Origin: an uncultured Psychroserpens sp.
GTDB taxonomy: Bacteria; Bacteroidota; Bacteroidia; Flavobacteriales; Flavobacteriaceae
Direction: 5' to 3'
NCBI GenBank assembly: GCA_905479815.1
Contig: CAJQOA010000007.1
Location: forward strand, 1 to 35,028
DNA: 35,028 nt
A program made the position numbers and the translations under genes. Under the pieces are notes generated by a model. That model was not told the DNA's origin, did no database searches, and was given only the letters and a program-made list of their open reading frames with translations. This document shows, in pieces, positions 1-8,112 of this stretch (within the stretch, counting starts at the first letter, position 1; each line of letters opens with the position of its first letter).

Positions 1-37
1 CAGTTAATACTATTGAACCTTCATTGATTCAACACTG

Positions 38-45
38 CAAAGATG
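38..45 (-). promoter_or_regulatory. possible -7 box for a gene beyond the left edge
   Basis: On the minus strand this reads CATCTTTG followed by CAGTGT, one base off the Bacteroidota -7 consensus TAnnTTTG. The same ATCTTTGCAGTGT string occurs in the promoter of the minus-strand gene starting at 8694. No minus-strand coding region begins between here and the edge, and no TTTG is found at the proper -33 distance, so this is a guess that a divergent gene starts to the left. Confidence 0.25.
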
Positions 46-109
46 GGACGGCATGCAACTTATAGTCGGTAGTTACTTATTTAAAATCGTTTGTAAATGT
101 TTGTAGTCG

Positions 110-139
110 TTTGTAAATGGATATAAATACGTACCTTTG
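110..139 (+). promoter_or_regulatory. Bacteroidota-type promoter, possibly giving a leaderless transcript
   Basis: TTTG at 110-113 and TACCTTTG at 132-139, separated by 18 bases, match the Bacteroidota -33/-7 consensus exactly. The expected transcription start, 5-8 bases after the -7 box, falls on or next to the ATG at 146, so the mRNA may have almost no leader. The -33 TTTG is the last of three TTTGTA copies spaced exactly 10 bases apart (90, 100, 110). Confidence 0.6.
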
Positions 140-145
140 CAACTA

Positions 146-790
146 ATGAAAAAACTCATAAGCCACATCTATCCTATCACCAAAACTATTATATCTCAGT
201 TTTCTGGCACTTTAGAAATAACAACCAAGAACGGCAAAAAACATCTCAATACTAAAAATGCAAACTATAGTTATGGTGCTTTACAGATGATTTTAAAGTT
301 TGGTTTAGATAAAATTGATCTTAAAAAAGTAAACTCTGTATTACTTTTAGGTCTTGGTGGCGGTAGTGTTATTCAAACACTTAGAGACGATTTTAAGTAT
401 CAAAAACATATTACTGCAGTAGATATTGACCCTGTCATTATTGACATTGCAAAAACCGAATTTGATATACAAGACTCTAAAGATTTGAAAATAATTTGCC
501 AAGATGCTCTTGAATACGTGAGTCAAAATACGACGCTATTTGATCTTATTATCATAGACTTATTTATTGATATTAAAATGCCAAAACAATTTTTAGAACT
601 CTCTTTTTGGGAGGACATTATCAAATCGAAATCTAGTAATGGTATTATATTATTTAATGGGTCTTTAGAAAAAGAAAAGAGTAAAGACTTAAAAAAGGTC
701 ATCACATTTTTAAAATCAAAAGTATATAAAGTGGATGTTTACAATAAAATAAACAATGTGAATACAATCATTATAACGCAATCTATATAA
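146..790 (+). CDS. spermidine synthase-like SAM-dependent methyltransferase
   Basis: A 214-residue cytosolic protein with the Rossmann fold of the spermidine synthase/methyltransferase superfamily. Visible are the glycine-rich loop GLGGGS (residues 69-74), the acidic VDID pair near 92-95 that would hold the nucleotide ribose, and CQDALEY (118-124) at the position following strand 4. It is shorter than true polyamine aminopropyltransferases (about 280 residues) and lacks most of their N-terminal barrel, so it is more likely a spermidine-synthase-like methyltransferase of unknown substrate. The ATG at 146 is preferred over an in-frame TTG at 137, because that TTG lies inside the -7 promoter box. 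The next gene starts 16 bases downstream. Confidence 0.75.
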   Translation: MKKLISHIYPITKTIISQFSGTLEITTKNGKKHLNTKNANYSYGALQMILKFGLDKIDLKKVNSVLLLGLGGGSVIQTLRDDFKYQKHITAVDIDPVIIDIAKTEFDIQDSKDLKIICQDALEYVSQNTTLFDLIIIDLFIDIKMPKQFLELSFWEDIIKSKSSNGIILFNGSLEKEKSKDLKKVITFLKSKVYKVDVYNKINNVNTIIITQSI

Positions 791-806
791 ATCATAACAC
801 TAAATT

Positions 807-1157
807 ATGCAAAAGCAATGTCCAGAGTGTGGTAACAAAATTGTTGGTAGAATTGACAAGAAGTTTTGCAGTGATGCTTGTCGTAATTCTTATAACAATA
901 CCATTAATAAAGACAGTAAAAATCTTATTAGAAATACCAATAACCGTCTCAGGAAAAACTATCGTATTCTAGAAGAACTCAATCCAAATCAAAAGAAAAA
1001 AATCTCTAGAGCACGATTAGTAGAAAAGGGATTTGATTTTAATTACTTCACTAGTATTTACACTACAAAAGCTGGAACAGTTTACTATTTTGTTTACGAC
1101 CAAGGGTATTTACCTTTAGAAAATGAGTACTATGCTTTAGTTAAAAGAGACAACTAA
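807..1157 (+). CDS. small zinc-ribbon protein
   Basis: A 116-residue protein opening with a probable zinc ribbon: C5-x2-C8, then C21-x3-C25, within a sequence reminiscent of small treble-clef or MYND-like fingers in flavobacterial hypothetical proteins. The finger is followed by a basic, helical segment rich in Lys, Arg and Asn (about 30-75) and a compact aromatic C-terminus. There is no signal peptide or membrane segment, so it should be cytoplasmic. Nucleic-acid binding is plausible from the finger and basic region but is inferred only. It lies 16 bases after the spermidine-synthase-like gene on the same strand, so the two are probably cotranscribed. Confidence 0.7.
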   Translation: MQKQCPECGNKIVGRIDKKFCSDACRNSYNNTINKDSKNLIRNTNNRLRKNYRILEELNPNQKKKISRARLVEKGFDFNYFTSIYTTKAGTVYYFVYDQGYLPLENEYYALVKRDN

Positions 1158-1210
1158 ACCTGTAACATTTTAGTCTATTATATGACATATAGTATATAAC
1201 CACACCAACT

Positions 1211-1900
1211 ATGACAACTCCCATTATTATAATTCTCGTTATTTGCGCCATAGCAATTATTGGTTTCTCAGCATATTATTTTAATGGTAAACAAGTTATT
1301 ATTAGAACACTTTCAAAGATTCCTACTAAACCTGCTTCTAGTTTAAAGACTAATGAACTTTCAAAAGTAAGCGGTAAAGCGCTTCATGTTGAAGCACCTC
1401 TTATAGCACCATATTCTGGCAGAAAATGTGTGTTTTATCAAATAGATATTCAAAAAAAAGTAAGTAATGGTAAAAGTTCACATTGGAAAACGATAGTTTC
1501 CGAAGAAAAGTTTCAAGACTTTTTTGTAGACACTAATGGTGACTTTGTGATTATAAAACCACAGGATATTCCAAGAAATTATATATGCCATTTGGTAAAA
1601 GATAAAGAAACTTCTTCAGGTACTTTTAATGATCCAACACCAAAGTTTGTTGCGCTTTTAAGACGCTATAATATTGAACCCGAAACGTACTTTGGCTTTA
1701 ATAAAACATTACGATATAAAGAAGGTATTATTGAAATAGGTGAGCGCATCACAGTTGCAGGCATTGCAAAATGGAAATCTCTAAGCGAGCCATTACCAGA
1801 ATATCCATATTCTAAAATTGCAACTTTAGAAAGTGAAGGTAAACAGAAATTGATTATTACAGATTTGCCTGAGGTTTTACCTAATAGAAACCGAAGATAG
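1211..1900 (+). CDS. membrane-anchored GIDE-domain-like protein
   Basis: A 229-residue protein with one N-terminal membrane helix (about 3-24) followed by a soluble domain. The stretch from SKVSGKALHVEAPLIAPYSG to CVFYQIDIQ, then a later WKTIVSEEKFQDFFVDTNGD, resembles the GIDE domain (PF12483) found between the membrane helices of the mitochondrial E3 ligase MUL1 and in many bacterial membrane proteins. There is no RING finger, so it is not a ubiquitin ligase. The role of the bacterial domain is unknown to me. The gene follows the zinc-ribbon gene by 53 bases and converges with the CBS gene, with only five bases between the stops and no hairpin terminator visible. Confidence 0.65.
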   Translation: MTTPIIIILVICAIAIIGFSAYYFNGKQVIIRTLSKIPTKPASSLKTNELSKVSGKALHVEAPLIAPYSGRKCVFYQIDIQKKVSNGKSSHWKTIVSEEKFQDFFVDTNGDFVIIKPQDIPRNYICHLVKDKETSSGTFNDPTPKFVALLRRYNIEPETYFGFNKTLRYKEGIIEIGERITVAGIAKWKSLSEPLPEYPYSKIATLESEGKQKLIITDLPEVLPNRNRR

Positions 1901-1905
1901 TGTGT

Positions 1906-2379
1906 CTATCTCCAGTTTTGCCCTTTCAAATCAAGTGCAGCTTTTAAAATATCTTTTTGGCTTATTTGCCCAACTAACTTTCCGTTCTCCACAATAGGGA
2001 AACGTCTAATTTTAGATTCTAAAAACTTGTTGGCTGCATCAAAAACATTCATGTTTCCATCTATAGTTTCAACATTTTTAGCCATTCTAGTTTCAACAGT
2101 ATGTTGCTCCATTGGCATATTATGATAACGACTTTCACTAATGTCTTTGAGACAATCGCCTTCAGAAATAATCCCAACTAATTCATTGTTAGAATTAACA
2201 ACGGGTCCTCCAGAAATTTTATTTTTTATGAGTGACTGGATCACCTCATCAACCGATTGCTCTGGTTTAAACGTAATTAAATCACGTGACATAAAATCAC
2301 TCACTTTAAATGCATTAACCTCTGTCGTATTTTGCTGTTGCTTTCTAGCGCCTTGAAAACTTTTAATGCCCATAACCAA
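1906..2379 (-). CDS. CBS-domain pair protein
   Basis: A 157-residue cytosolic protein made of two CBS motifs, about residues 24-82 and 92-152, folding as one Bateman module. Typical signatures are SGGPVVNSNNELVGIISEGD in the first and RRFPIVENGKLVGQISQKD in the second. CBS pairs sense adenine nucleotides or SAM, but there is no attached enzyme or transporter to indicate the output. The N-terminal 23 residues are polar and Gln-rich. The ORF begins ATG GTT ATG, so the start could be either Met-1 or Met-3. It is divergent from the SDR gene and convergent with the GIDE-like gene. Confidence 0.85.
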   Translation of the reverse strand: MVMGIKSFQGARKQQQNTTEVNAFKVSDFMSRDLITFKPEQSVDEVIQSLIKNKISGGPVVNSNNELVGIISEGDCLKDISESRYHNMPMEQHTVETRMAKNVETIDGNMNVFDAANKFLESKIRRFPIVENGKLVGQISQKDILKAALDLKGQNWR

Positions 2380-2458
2380 TATATTTTTGTGTGAACTTAA
2401 AGTTACTGAAAATTAGTCAATTAAACCAACACAATAATCCGTTCAATAATTTGTAAAT

Positions 2459-3289
2459 TTGAAAGCACTAAAAACAGTACTATTGAATTCAAAAATTTGT
2501 GTCATCGGTTGTGGTTGGTTGGGATTACCATTAGCCAAAAAATTAATAGAACTCAACTACAGTGTTCATGGCTCAACGACTTCAAAAGAGAAATTATCAA
2601 TACTAGAACACGCAGAAATTCATCCGTTTTTAATTCAATTTTCTTCGGAAGGTGTAACCGGTAACCTAAAATCTTGTCTTAAAGATTGCCAAACGCTCAT
2701 TGTAAACATTCCTCCTGGTTTGCGTAAAAACCCTGAAAGCGATTATGTTAAACAAATGAAACATTTTATAGACGCTGTTGAAGATTCTTCTATAGAAAAT
2801 GTATTATTTATAGGTTCTACATCTGTATATGGTGATGATGAAGAATACCCTATAATTACAGAAGAGTCTCCTACCTCAAATGCTAAGATACCAAAGCAAC
2901 TATTAGAAGTTGAAGCGCTTTTCACATCAAACAAAAAATTCAAAACCACTATTTTACGATTTAGTGGTCTTTTTGCTGAAGACAGACATCCTGCAAAATT
3001 TCTTTCAGGAAAAACTAATCTAAAAAATGATAATGCTCCAGTAAATTTAATTCATAGAGATGATTGTATTTCTATTATCATTTCCGTAGTGCAACATAAT
3101 ATTTGGTCTACTATTATTAATGCTTCAACACCATCACATCCTACTAAAAAAGACTATTATAATTCAATTTGCGAGTCACTTCAATTACCACTTCCAGAAT
3201 TTAATACTACCGAAATTAGTAAAGGAAAAATCATTGACTCAACAAAGTTGGTACAACTTTTGAATTATGATTTTAAAGTAAAACTTTAA
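2459..3289 (+). CDS. NAD(P)-dependent epimerase/dehydratase family (SDR) protein
   Basis: An extended SDR protein of up to 276 residues, resembling the YeeZ-type sugar-nucleotide epimerase relatives. The dinucleotide loop is GCGWLGLP (residues 18-25), with ENVLFIGSTSVYGDDEEYP carrying the Ser and Tyr region and GLFAEDRHP downstream. The usual YxxxK is not clear, and many YeeZ relatives lack it, so catalysis is uncertain. There is no ATG near the front. The extreme start is TTG at 2459, but this TTG is the end of a possible -7 box, TAAATTTG (2454-2461). A TTG at 2483, giving MNSKICVIGCGW, fits the usual distance to the Rossmann loop better. The true 5' end is therefore probably about 24 bases downstream of the coordinate given. 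Confidence 0.75.
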   Translation: MKALKTVLLNSKICVIGCGWLGLPLAKKLIELNYSVHGSTTSKEKLSILEHAEIHPFLIQFSSEGVTGNLKSCLKDCQTLIVNIPPGLRKNPESDYVKQMKHFIDAVEDSSIENVLFIGSTSVYGDDEEYPIITEESPTSNAKIPKQLLEVEALFTSNKKFKTTILRFSGLFAEDRHPAKFLSGKTNLKNDNAPVNLIHRDDCISIIISVVQHNIWSTIINASTPSHPTKKDYYNSICESLQLPLPEFNTTEISKGKIIDSTKLVQLLNYDFKVKL

Positions 3290-3448
3290 CAATTAGCAGA
3301 CTTTTAAGAACTAATGCCAGATATTTTTTTAGTTTTGGCGCAATTAATTAATAAAAACAATGAAACATTCTTATTGCATTAGTATTCAAACAATACTATG
3401 ATTATTTGAATGTTCCATGTGACAAATAAAAAAAATTAATACGAACAC

Positions 3449-4159
3449 ATGAAAAAACTTATCCTTCTTTTAGCCGTTGTAACGACATTTAATGTCACTG
3501 CTCAAACCAAATCTGAACTTTTAAAACACTTTGAAGCATATCATAAAGAGATGAAAGGTCAAGGTGATGTCCAAGGTGTCATCAATGCCATGACGCATCT
3601 TAACGTGATACAGCCTAGCCAACAGCGATCAGACACACTTGCTTATATTTATGTTACAGAGGGTAGAAATCTTGAAGCTTTAAATACTATTGGTATCGAT
3701 TTAAATGCAACAGACTCTGATATTAATACAGAAGTTAAAGCCATTTCTCTAAAAGCGCTTAATCAACCCGAACGTGCCGTTGTTTTTTATGAAGAGTTAT
3801 TTAAAAGGAATGCCAACTCTTATGTTGCTTACGAGATTGCTGACTTAAAAACACAATTACAAGATTTTGCTAGTGCAAAGGCAAAAGTTGATTATGGTTT
3901 AACGAATGTAAAACCAGAAATGAAACGTTCATTTTACGAATCACAAAGACCTTACGAAGTGTCTCTTAAAGGTGCATTGACATATATGAAAGCATTGGTT
4001 GTTTTTAATATGAATCAAACCGATAATTTAGATCAAGCCATCACATTACTAGGTGAAGCTTTAGTTATGGATGCTAATTTTAATTTAGCAAAAATAAGTA
4101 AAGACGCATTAGAAGCAAGAAAGGCAAAAGGGACAACTACACCTGAAAAAAAGAATTAA
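3449..4159 (+). CDS. exported helical (TPR-like) protein of unknown function
   Basis: A 236-residue protein with a Sec signal peptide (about 1-18, ending in TAQ), so it is probably periplasmic. The mature part is alpha-helical, with repeated helix pairs reminiscent of tetratricopeptide repeats (for example the segment around QPERAVVFYEELFKRNANS and the C-terminal LDQAITLLGEALVMDANFN), but I cannot define regular 34-residue repeats. It ends in a Lys-rich tail. It stands alone: 159 bases without a gene lie upstream, and a strong terminator shared with the opposing peptidase gene follows. Function not recognised; protein-protein scaffolding is the usual role of such folds. Confidence 0.7.
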   Translation: MKKLILLLAVVTTFNVTAQTKSELLKHFEAYHKEMKGQGDVQGVINAMTHLNVIQPSQQRSDTLAYIYVTEGRNLEALNTIGIDLNATDSDINTEVKAISLKALNQPERAVVFYEELFKRNANSYVAYEIADLKTQLQDFASAKAKVDYGLTNVKPEMKRSFYESQRPYEVSLKGALTYMKALVVFNMNQTDNLDQAITLLGEALVMDANFNLAKISKDALEARKAKGTTTPEKKN

Positions 4160-4188
4160 AAGAAAATTAAACTTCTTTTAATAGTATA

Positions 4189-4216
4189 AAAAAAGCACCC
4201 AATTGGGTGCTTTTTT
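4189..4216. terminator. symmetric bidirectional terminator
   Basis: Perfect inverted repeat with arms 4189-4202 and 4203-4216: an AAAAAGCACCC-type arm, its complement, and T-runs on both sides. It lies between two convergent genes (ends 4159 and 4237) and can end transcription from both directions. Confidence 0.9.
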
Positions 4217-4236
4217 ATTTTTATTAATGTGTTGTA

Positions 4237-6300
4237 TTACCAAATTCTAACACGCTCTTCTGGAGCTAACCACATTTTATCACCTTCTTTAATATCAAAT
4301 GCTTCATAGAATGCATCAATATTTTTAAGCGGTTGTGTTGCTCTTTGAATTCCTGGAGAGTGAGGATCTGTTTTGATTTGTGTTCTCAAAGCATCTTCTC
4401 TAGTTAATGTTCTCCAAACCGTAGCCCAAGACATAAAGAAACGTTGCTCAGGAGTGAAACCATCAATATCTTCTGGTCTTCCATTTTCAGCATAGTATAA
4501 TTGTAACCCATCATAAGCTCCAAGTACTCCACCAAGATCACCAATGTTTTCTCCTAAAGTAAATTTACCATTGATAGTAACACTATCTAATACTTCAATA
4601 GCACTGTACTGTTCAGCTAAAGCATCTCCACGTTTTGTGAATTCTTCAAGATCCATATCTGTCCACCAGTTATTTAAGTTTCCGTCGCCATCAAAACGTG
4701 CTCCAGAATCATCAAATGCATGAGAAATTTCATGACCAATAACAGCTCCTATTCCACCATAATTTACAGCTTCATCAGCAGTCCAGTTATAGAAAGGTGG
4801 TTGTAAAATTGCTGCTGGGAAAACAATCTCATTATTTTGAGGATTGAAATATGCATTAACCATTTGTGGAGGCATTCCCCATTCAGACTTATCTACAGGT
4901 TGCCCTATTTCTGATAAATTCTTTTCACTTGCCCATTTTCCTACTGCGAACATGTTTTCTGCAAAAGAATTACCTTCTTTAACCATCATCTCAGAGTAAT
5001 CTTCCCACTCATCTGGATATGCAATCTTAACAGTAAACTTATCTAGTTTTTCTACAGCTTTAACCTTAGTTTCTTCAGACATCCAATCTAACTTCTGGAT
5101 TCTATTTTGAAACGCAGAAATAACGTTAGCAATCATTTTTTCTGCTTTTGCTTTAGCTTCTGGTGGAAACTTAGCTTCAACATATAATTTACCAATCGCT
5201 TCACCAACAGTTCCATCTACAGTACCTAATGCACGTTCATCAGCTGGACGCATAGCTTTAGCTCCTCTTAAAGTTTTAGAATAAAACTCCCAATTTGCCA
5301 TTTCAATATCTGTAGTTAAGTAACTAGCTGCGTTATCAAGTGTACTCCATGTCATTAATGTTTTAACATCTTCAATACTTGTAGACGCTAAGAAATCATT
5401 CATAGCTACCATATATTTTGGTTGCATAACATTAACATCTCCTAGTTCTTGTTTTATTTCCATATCAGAAACAAGCTTTTCCCAGTTAAATACTGGAGTC
5501 AATTCTTGTAATTTAGAAAGTGACATAGGATTGTTATAATTACGAGCATCTCTCATAGCTACTTTATCCAATCTAGGCTCAGCTAATTGAGTTTCCATAG
5601 CTAAAACTTTAGCCGCAGCTATTTTTGCATCTGCTTCACTATAATTAATAAACTGAAGCATTCTAGCAACATGCTCTACATATTGACCTCTAATCTCTTT
5701 TGATTTTGCATCTTGATCTAAATAATAATCTCTTTGTAATCCAAGACCTCCAGGAAAAACCCATGCCATGTTCATACTACTATCACTAAGATTTGTAGAT
5801 GATGCTAAACCTGTAAATGGAGCTGATACTCCAATAGTAGTAGCATAAACAGTTTGCATATCTCCTAAATCTTTGATACCAGCAATTTTATCTAATAAAG
5901 GTTGAAGAGGTTTGATTCCTGCTGCATCTCTTGCTATAGTGTCTAATTGAGTCTCAAAAATTAAAAGCGCTTTTTTCTGGTCTGTACCCTCAGCATAAGT
6001 TCCTAATTCTTTAGACGTATTAACGATATCTAAAACGTCTTTTCTTGTTGCTTTTCTTAAAACACCAAATCCTCCCCAACGTGTCTCGTCTTCTGGAATT
6101 GTTGTTGTCTTTGCCCAATTACCATTAACGTAATTGTAAAAATCATCTTTTGGACTCACTGTTGTGTCCATGTTGTCGAGATTAATTCCAGGAATTTTCT
6201 CAACCATTGCAGTTTCATCTTTAGGCTCTTCTTTACATCCTAACAATGCAAAAAGCCCTAATACAGAAACCACCAAAATACTTTTGATATTGGTTTTCAT
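4237..6300 (-). CDS. pepO: M13 family metallopeptidase (neprilysin/PepO-like) lipoprotein
   Basis: A 687-residue zinc endopeptidase of the neprilysin family, which cuts peptides up to about 40 residues. The zinc site is HEISH at 523-527 (H523, catalytic E524, H527) followed by GENIGD with the third ligand E584 and its partner D588. The substrate-binding NAYFNP motif and the PAAILQPPFY segment precede it. The N-terminus has a lipoprotein signal ending in the lipobox LLGC (C22), so the enzyme should be anchored in a membrane facing the periplasm or outside. Length matches the family. It is 112 bases downstream of a small lipoprotein gene and probably has its own promoter. Confidence 0.95.
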   Translation of the reverse strand: MKTNIKSILVVSVLGLFALLGCKEEPKDETAMVEKIPGINLDNMDTTVSPKDDFYNYVNGNWAKTTTIPEDETRWGGFGVLRKATRKDVLDIVNTSKELGTYAEGTDQKKALLIFETQLDTIARDAAGIKPLQPLLDKIAGIKDLGDMQTVYATTIGVSAPFTGLASSTNLSDSSMNMAWVFPGGLGLQRDYYLDQDAKSKEIRGQYVEHVARMLQFINYSEADAKIAAAKVLAMETQLAEPRLDKVAMRDARNYNNPMSLSKLQELTPVFNWEKLVSDMEIKQELGDVNVMQPKYMVAMNDFLASTSIEDVKTLMTWSTLDNAASYLTTDIEMANWEFYSKTLRGAKAMRPADERALGTVDGTVGEAIGKLYVEAKFPPEAKAKAEKMIANVISAFQNRIQKLDWMSEETKVKAVEKLDKFTVKIAYPDEWEDYSEMMVKEGNSFAENMFAVGKWASEKNLSEIGQPVDKSEWGMPPQMVNAYFNPQNNEIVFPAAILQPPFYNWTADEAVNYGGIGAVIGHEISHAFDDSGARFDGDGNLNNWWTDMDLEEFTKRGDALAEQYSAIEVLDSVTINGKFTLGENIGDLGGVLGAYDGLQLYYAENGRPEDIDGFTPEQRFFMSWATVWRTLTREDALRTQIKTDPHSPGIQRATQPLKNIDAFYEAFDIKEGDKMWLAPEERVRIW

Positions 6301-6412
6301 AATGTGCTTAAAATTTAAATTTGATTAAAATTAGTTATTAATTAGAAGCCTCAAAGGCGCATTTGTTACATATTAACAAAATATTAAGAGTATTGAAGGG
6401 TTGAATAAGCAA

Positions 6413-6937
6413 CTATTGTGGCTTAAGAACATTGTTTTTATCAAATTCAAACTTCTTATTAATTTGTAAATTAAGGTTTGAAGTTGTAATTAAAAACTCC
6501 TTTATAGCTTTGATTTTTTCTTCCTTATCTATATTATCAATTCTTAGTAGACTATTTAATTTCTGTGTTTTTGTATCCAATGCCGTAATTCTAGCCGAAA
6601 TCTCATTGGTTTTGAGGTTAACAGGCATTTGTGTTCTTAGTTCTTGTAATAATGTTTTTACAATTAAAGGGTCCCCAGAAAAATAAACTAAATCTCCCTT
6701 TTTTAATAATTCTATTTGAGTGTTTAACTCTTGAAATTTTTGCCAATCGGCTACTGCTTTTTGCGAGTCTGTGCTTAACCCAAAATCATCATAGCGTATA
6801 GACTCAATATCTTTTTGAGATATTTTTTTTGCATCTATTTGCTCTTGAGTTTCTACAATAACTTCGGAAACTTTATCTTCTTTACAACTTATGATTAAAA
6901 AACAAAAACTTAAAAAAGCTAGTAATACTGTACGCAT
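6413..6937 (-). CDS. small lipoprotein of unknown function
   Basis: A 174-residue protein with a lipoprotein signal (hydrophobic core 4-17, lipobox IISC with C18). The mature part is mostly helical and charged, with a KAVADWQKFQELNTQIELLK coiled-coil-like stretch and a longer helical C-terminus. No enzyme motif is visible. It precedes the M13 peptidase gene on the same strand, but 112 bases separate them. It is divergent from the threonine dehydrogenase gene across 143 bases. Function not recognised; I would treat it as a flavobacterial envelope lipoprotein. Confidence 0.7.
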   Translation of the reverse strand: MRTVLLAFLSFCFLIISCKEDKVSEVIVETQEQIDAKKISQKDIESIRYDDFGLSTDSQKAVADWQKFQELNTQIELLKKGDLVYFSGDPLIVKTLLQELRTQMPVNLKTNEISARITALDTKTQKLNSLLRIDNIDKEEKIKAIKEFLITTSNLNLQINKKFEFDKNNVLKPQ

Positions 6938-7049
6938 GATTAATGAAATTCAATTTGAAGTAAATATAGGCAAAGCGAATACATCTTAATTGCAATTAAC
7001 AAAAAAATAAAGAGTCCTTAATTTTATGAATTTATGCTTTTATTCTTTT

Positions 7050-7057
7050 TATTTTTG
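7050..7057 (+). promoter_or_regulatory. candidate -7 box for the threonine dehydrogenase gene
   Basis: TATTTTTG matches TAnnTTTG, 23 bases before the ATG at 7081. No TTTG is present at the correct -33 distance, so this is supported by one element only. Confidence 0.4.
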
Positions 7058-7080
7058 ACTGTACGATTAAAAAATATAAT

Positions 7081-8046
7081 ATGCCTAGAATTTTAGTTAT
7101 TGGTGCTGGTGGTCAAATAGGATCTGAGCTCACACACAAGTTAAGAGATCTTTACGGACAAGAAAATGTTATTGCTAGTGACATTGGATATCATAATACC
7201 TATATAGTAAATTCTGGTATTTTTGAAATTGTTGATGCTCAAGACTATGACTCAATAAAAGTTTGTATTGACAAACATCAAATTGACACCGTATACCTTT
7301 TGGCCGCTATGTTAAGTGCCACTGGAGAAAAATACCCAATGAAAGCATGGGATTTGAATATGAATTCTCTTTTCCATGTGTTGAATCTTGCAAAAGACGG
7401 ATTTATAAAACAATTATTCTGGCCCTCTAGTATTGCTGTTTTTGGACCAACAACTCCAGTTACTAATACTCCTCAACACACAGTTACTGAGCCATCAACA
7501 GTTTATGGAATCACAAAACAAGTTGGTGAACGTTGGTGTGAATATTATCATGAAAAATATGGTGTTGATGTAAGAAGTTTACGTTATCCTGGAATTATAA
7601 GTTGGAAAACAATGCCAGGAGGTGGTACTACAGATTATGCTGTTGAAATTTATCATAAAGCAATACTTGATAAAAAATATGAATGTTTCTTATCTGAAAA
7701 CACAGAGCTTCCAATGATGTATATGGATGATGCCATTGATGCTACAGTTAAGCTCATGCAAGCGCCATCAGATGATGTAAAAATAAGATCATCCTATAAT
7801 TTAGCAGCTATAAGTTTTACTCCTAAAGATATTTCAGAAGCGATACAAAAACATATTCCCGATTTTAAAATCACTTACGAGCCAGACTTTAGACAAGACA
7901 TTGCTAATAGTTGGCCAAAATCTATTGATGACTCTTCTGCACGCTCAGACTGGAATTGGTCTGAAAGATATAGTCTTGAAAAAATGACTAAAGAAATGAT
8001 AACCCATTTACGTAATAAATATAAAGATTCTATAACTATAAATTAA
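7081..8046 (+). CDS. tdh: L-threonine 3-dehydrogenase, short-chain (SDR/epimerase-like) type
   Basis: A 321-residue cytosolic enzyme oxidising L-threonine to 2-amino-3-ketobutyrate with NAD+, the first step of threonine breakdown to glycine and acetyl-CoA. It belongs to the extended SDR family like the enzyme described from Flavobacterium frigidimaris, not the zinc-dependent MDR family of Escherichia coli. Visible are the nucleotide loop GAGGQIG (8-14), the serine region WPSSIAVFGP (114-123), catalytic Y142-xxx-K146 in TVYGITKQ, RYPGIISW, and GGGTTDYAVEIYHKA, which is characteristic of this enzyme group. The partner 2-amino-3-ketobutyrate CoA ligase is not in the window. A strong terminator follows. 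Confidence 0.88.
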   Translation: MPRILVIGAGGQIGSELTHKLRDLYGQENVIASDIGYHNTYIVNSGIFEIVDAQDYDSIKVCIDKHQIDTVYLLAAMLSATGEKYPMKAWDLNMNSLFHVLNLAKDGFIKQLFWPSSIAVFGPTTPVTNTPQHTVTEPSTVYGITKQVGERWCEYYHEKYGVDVRSLRYPGIISWKTMPGGGTTDYAVEIYHKAILDKKYECFLSENTELPMMYMDDAIDATVKLMQAPSDDVKIRSSYNLAAISFTPKDISEAIQKHIPDFKITYEPDFRQDIANSWPKSIDDSSARSDWNWSERYSLEKMTKEMITHLRNKYKDSITIN

Positions 8047-8060
8047 CAGTCTAAATGCAT

Positions 8061-8096
8061 AAAAAAAAGCACTTTCTAACGAAAGTGCTTTTTTTT
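8061..8096. terminator. symmetric bidirectional terminator
   Basis: Perfect 16-base arms (8061-8076 and 8081-8096) around a TAAC loop: an A-run plus GCACTTTC and its complement plus a T-run. It separates two convergent genes (ends 8046 and 8113) and should work in both directions. Confidence 0.9.
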
Positions 8097-8112
8097 TACG
8101 ACATCTAAATTT

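Noticed and set aside
90-118. Tandem TTTGTA repeats as a CRISPR or satellite array
   Set aside because: Three 10-base units only, no spacers, and they fit a promoter context.
3290-3448. 159-base gap with ATTCAAA/TTTGAAT inverted pieces, checked for a small gene or RNA
   Set aside because: No ORF longer than about ten codons with a start on either strand, no consensus promoter and no recognisable RNA fold; it is probably just leader DNA of the downstream gene.
6304-6315. TGCTTAAAATTT near the M13 peptidase start, resembling half of the metal-regulator site
   Set aside because: Only one half-site matches and the surroundings are plain AT-rich DNA; no link of the gene to metal uptake.
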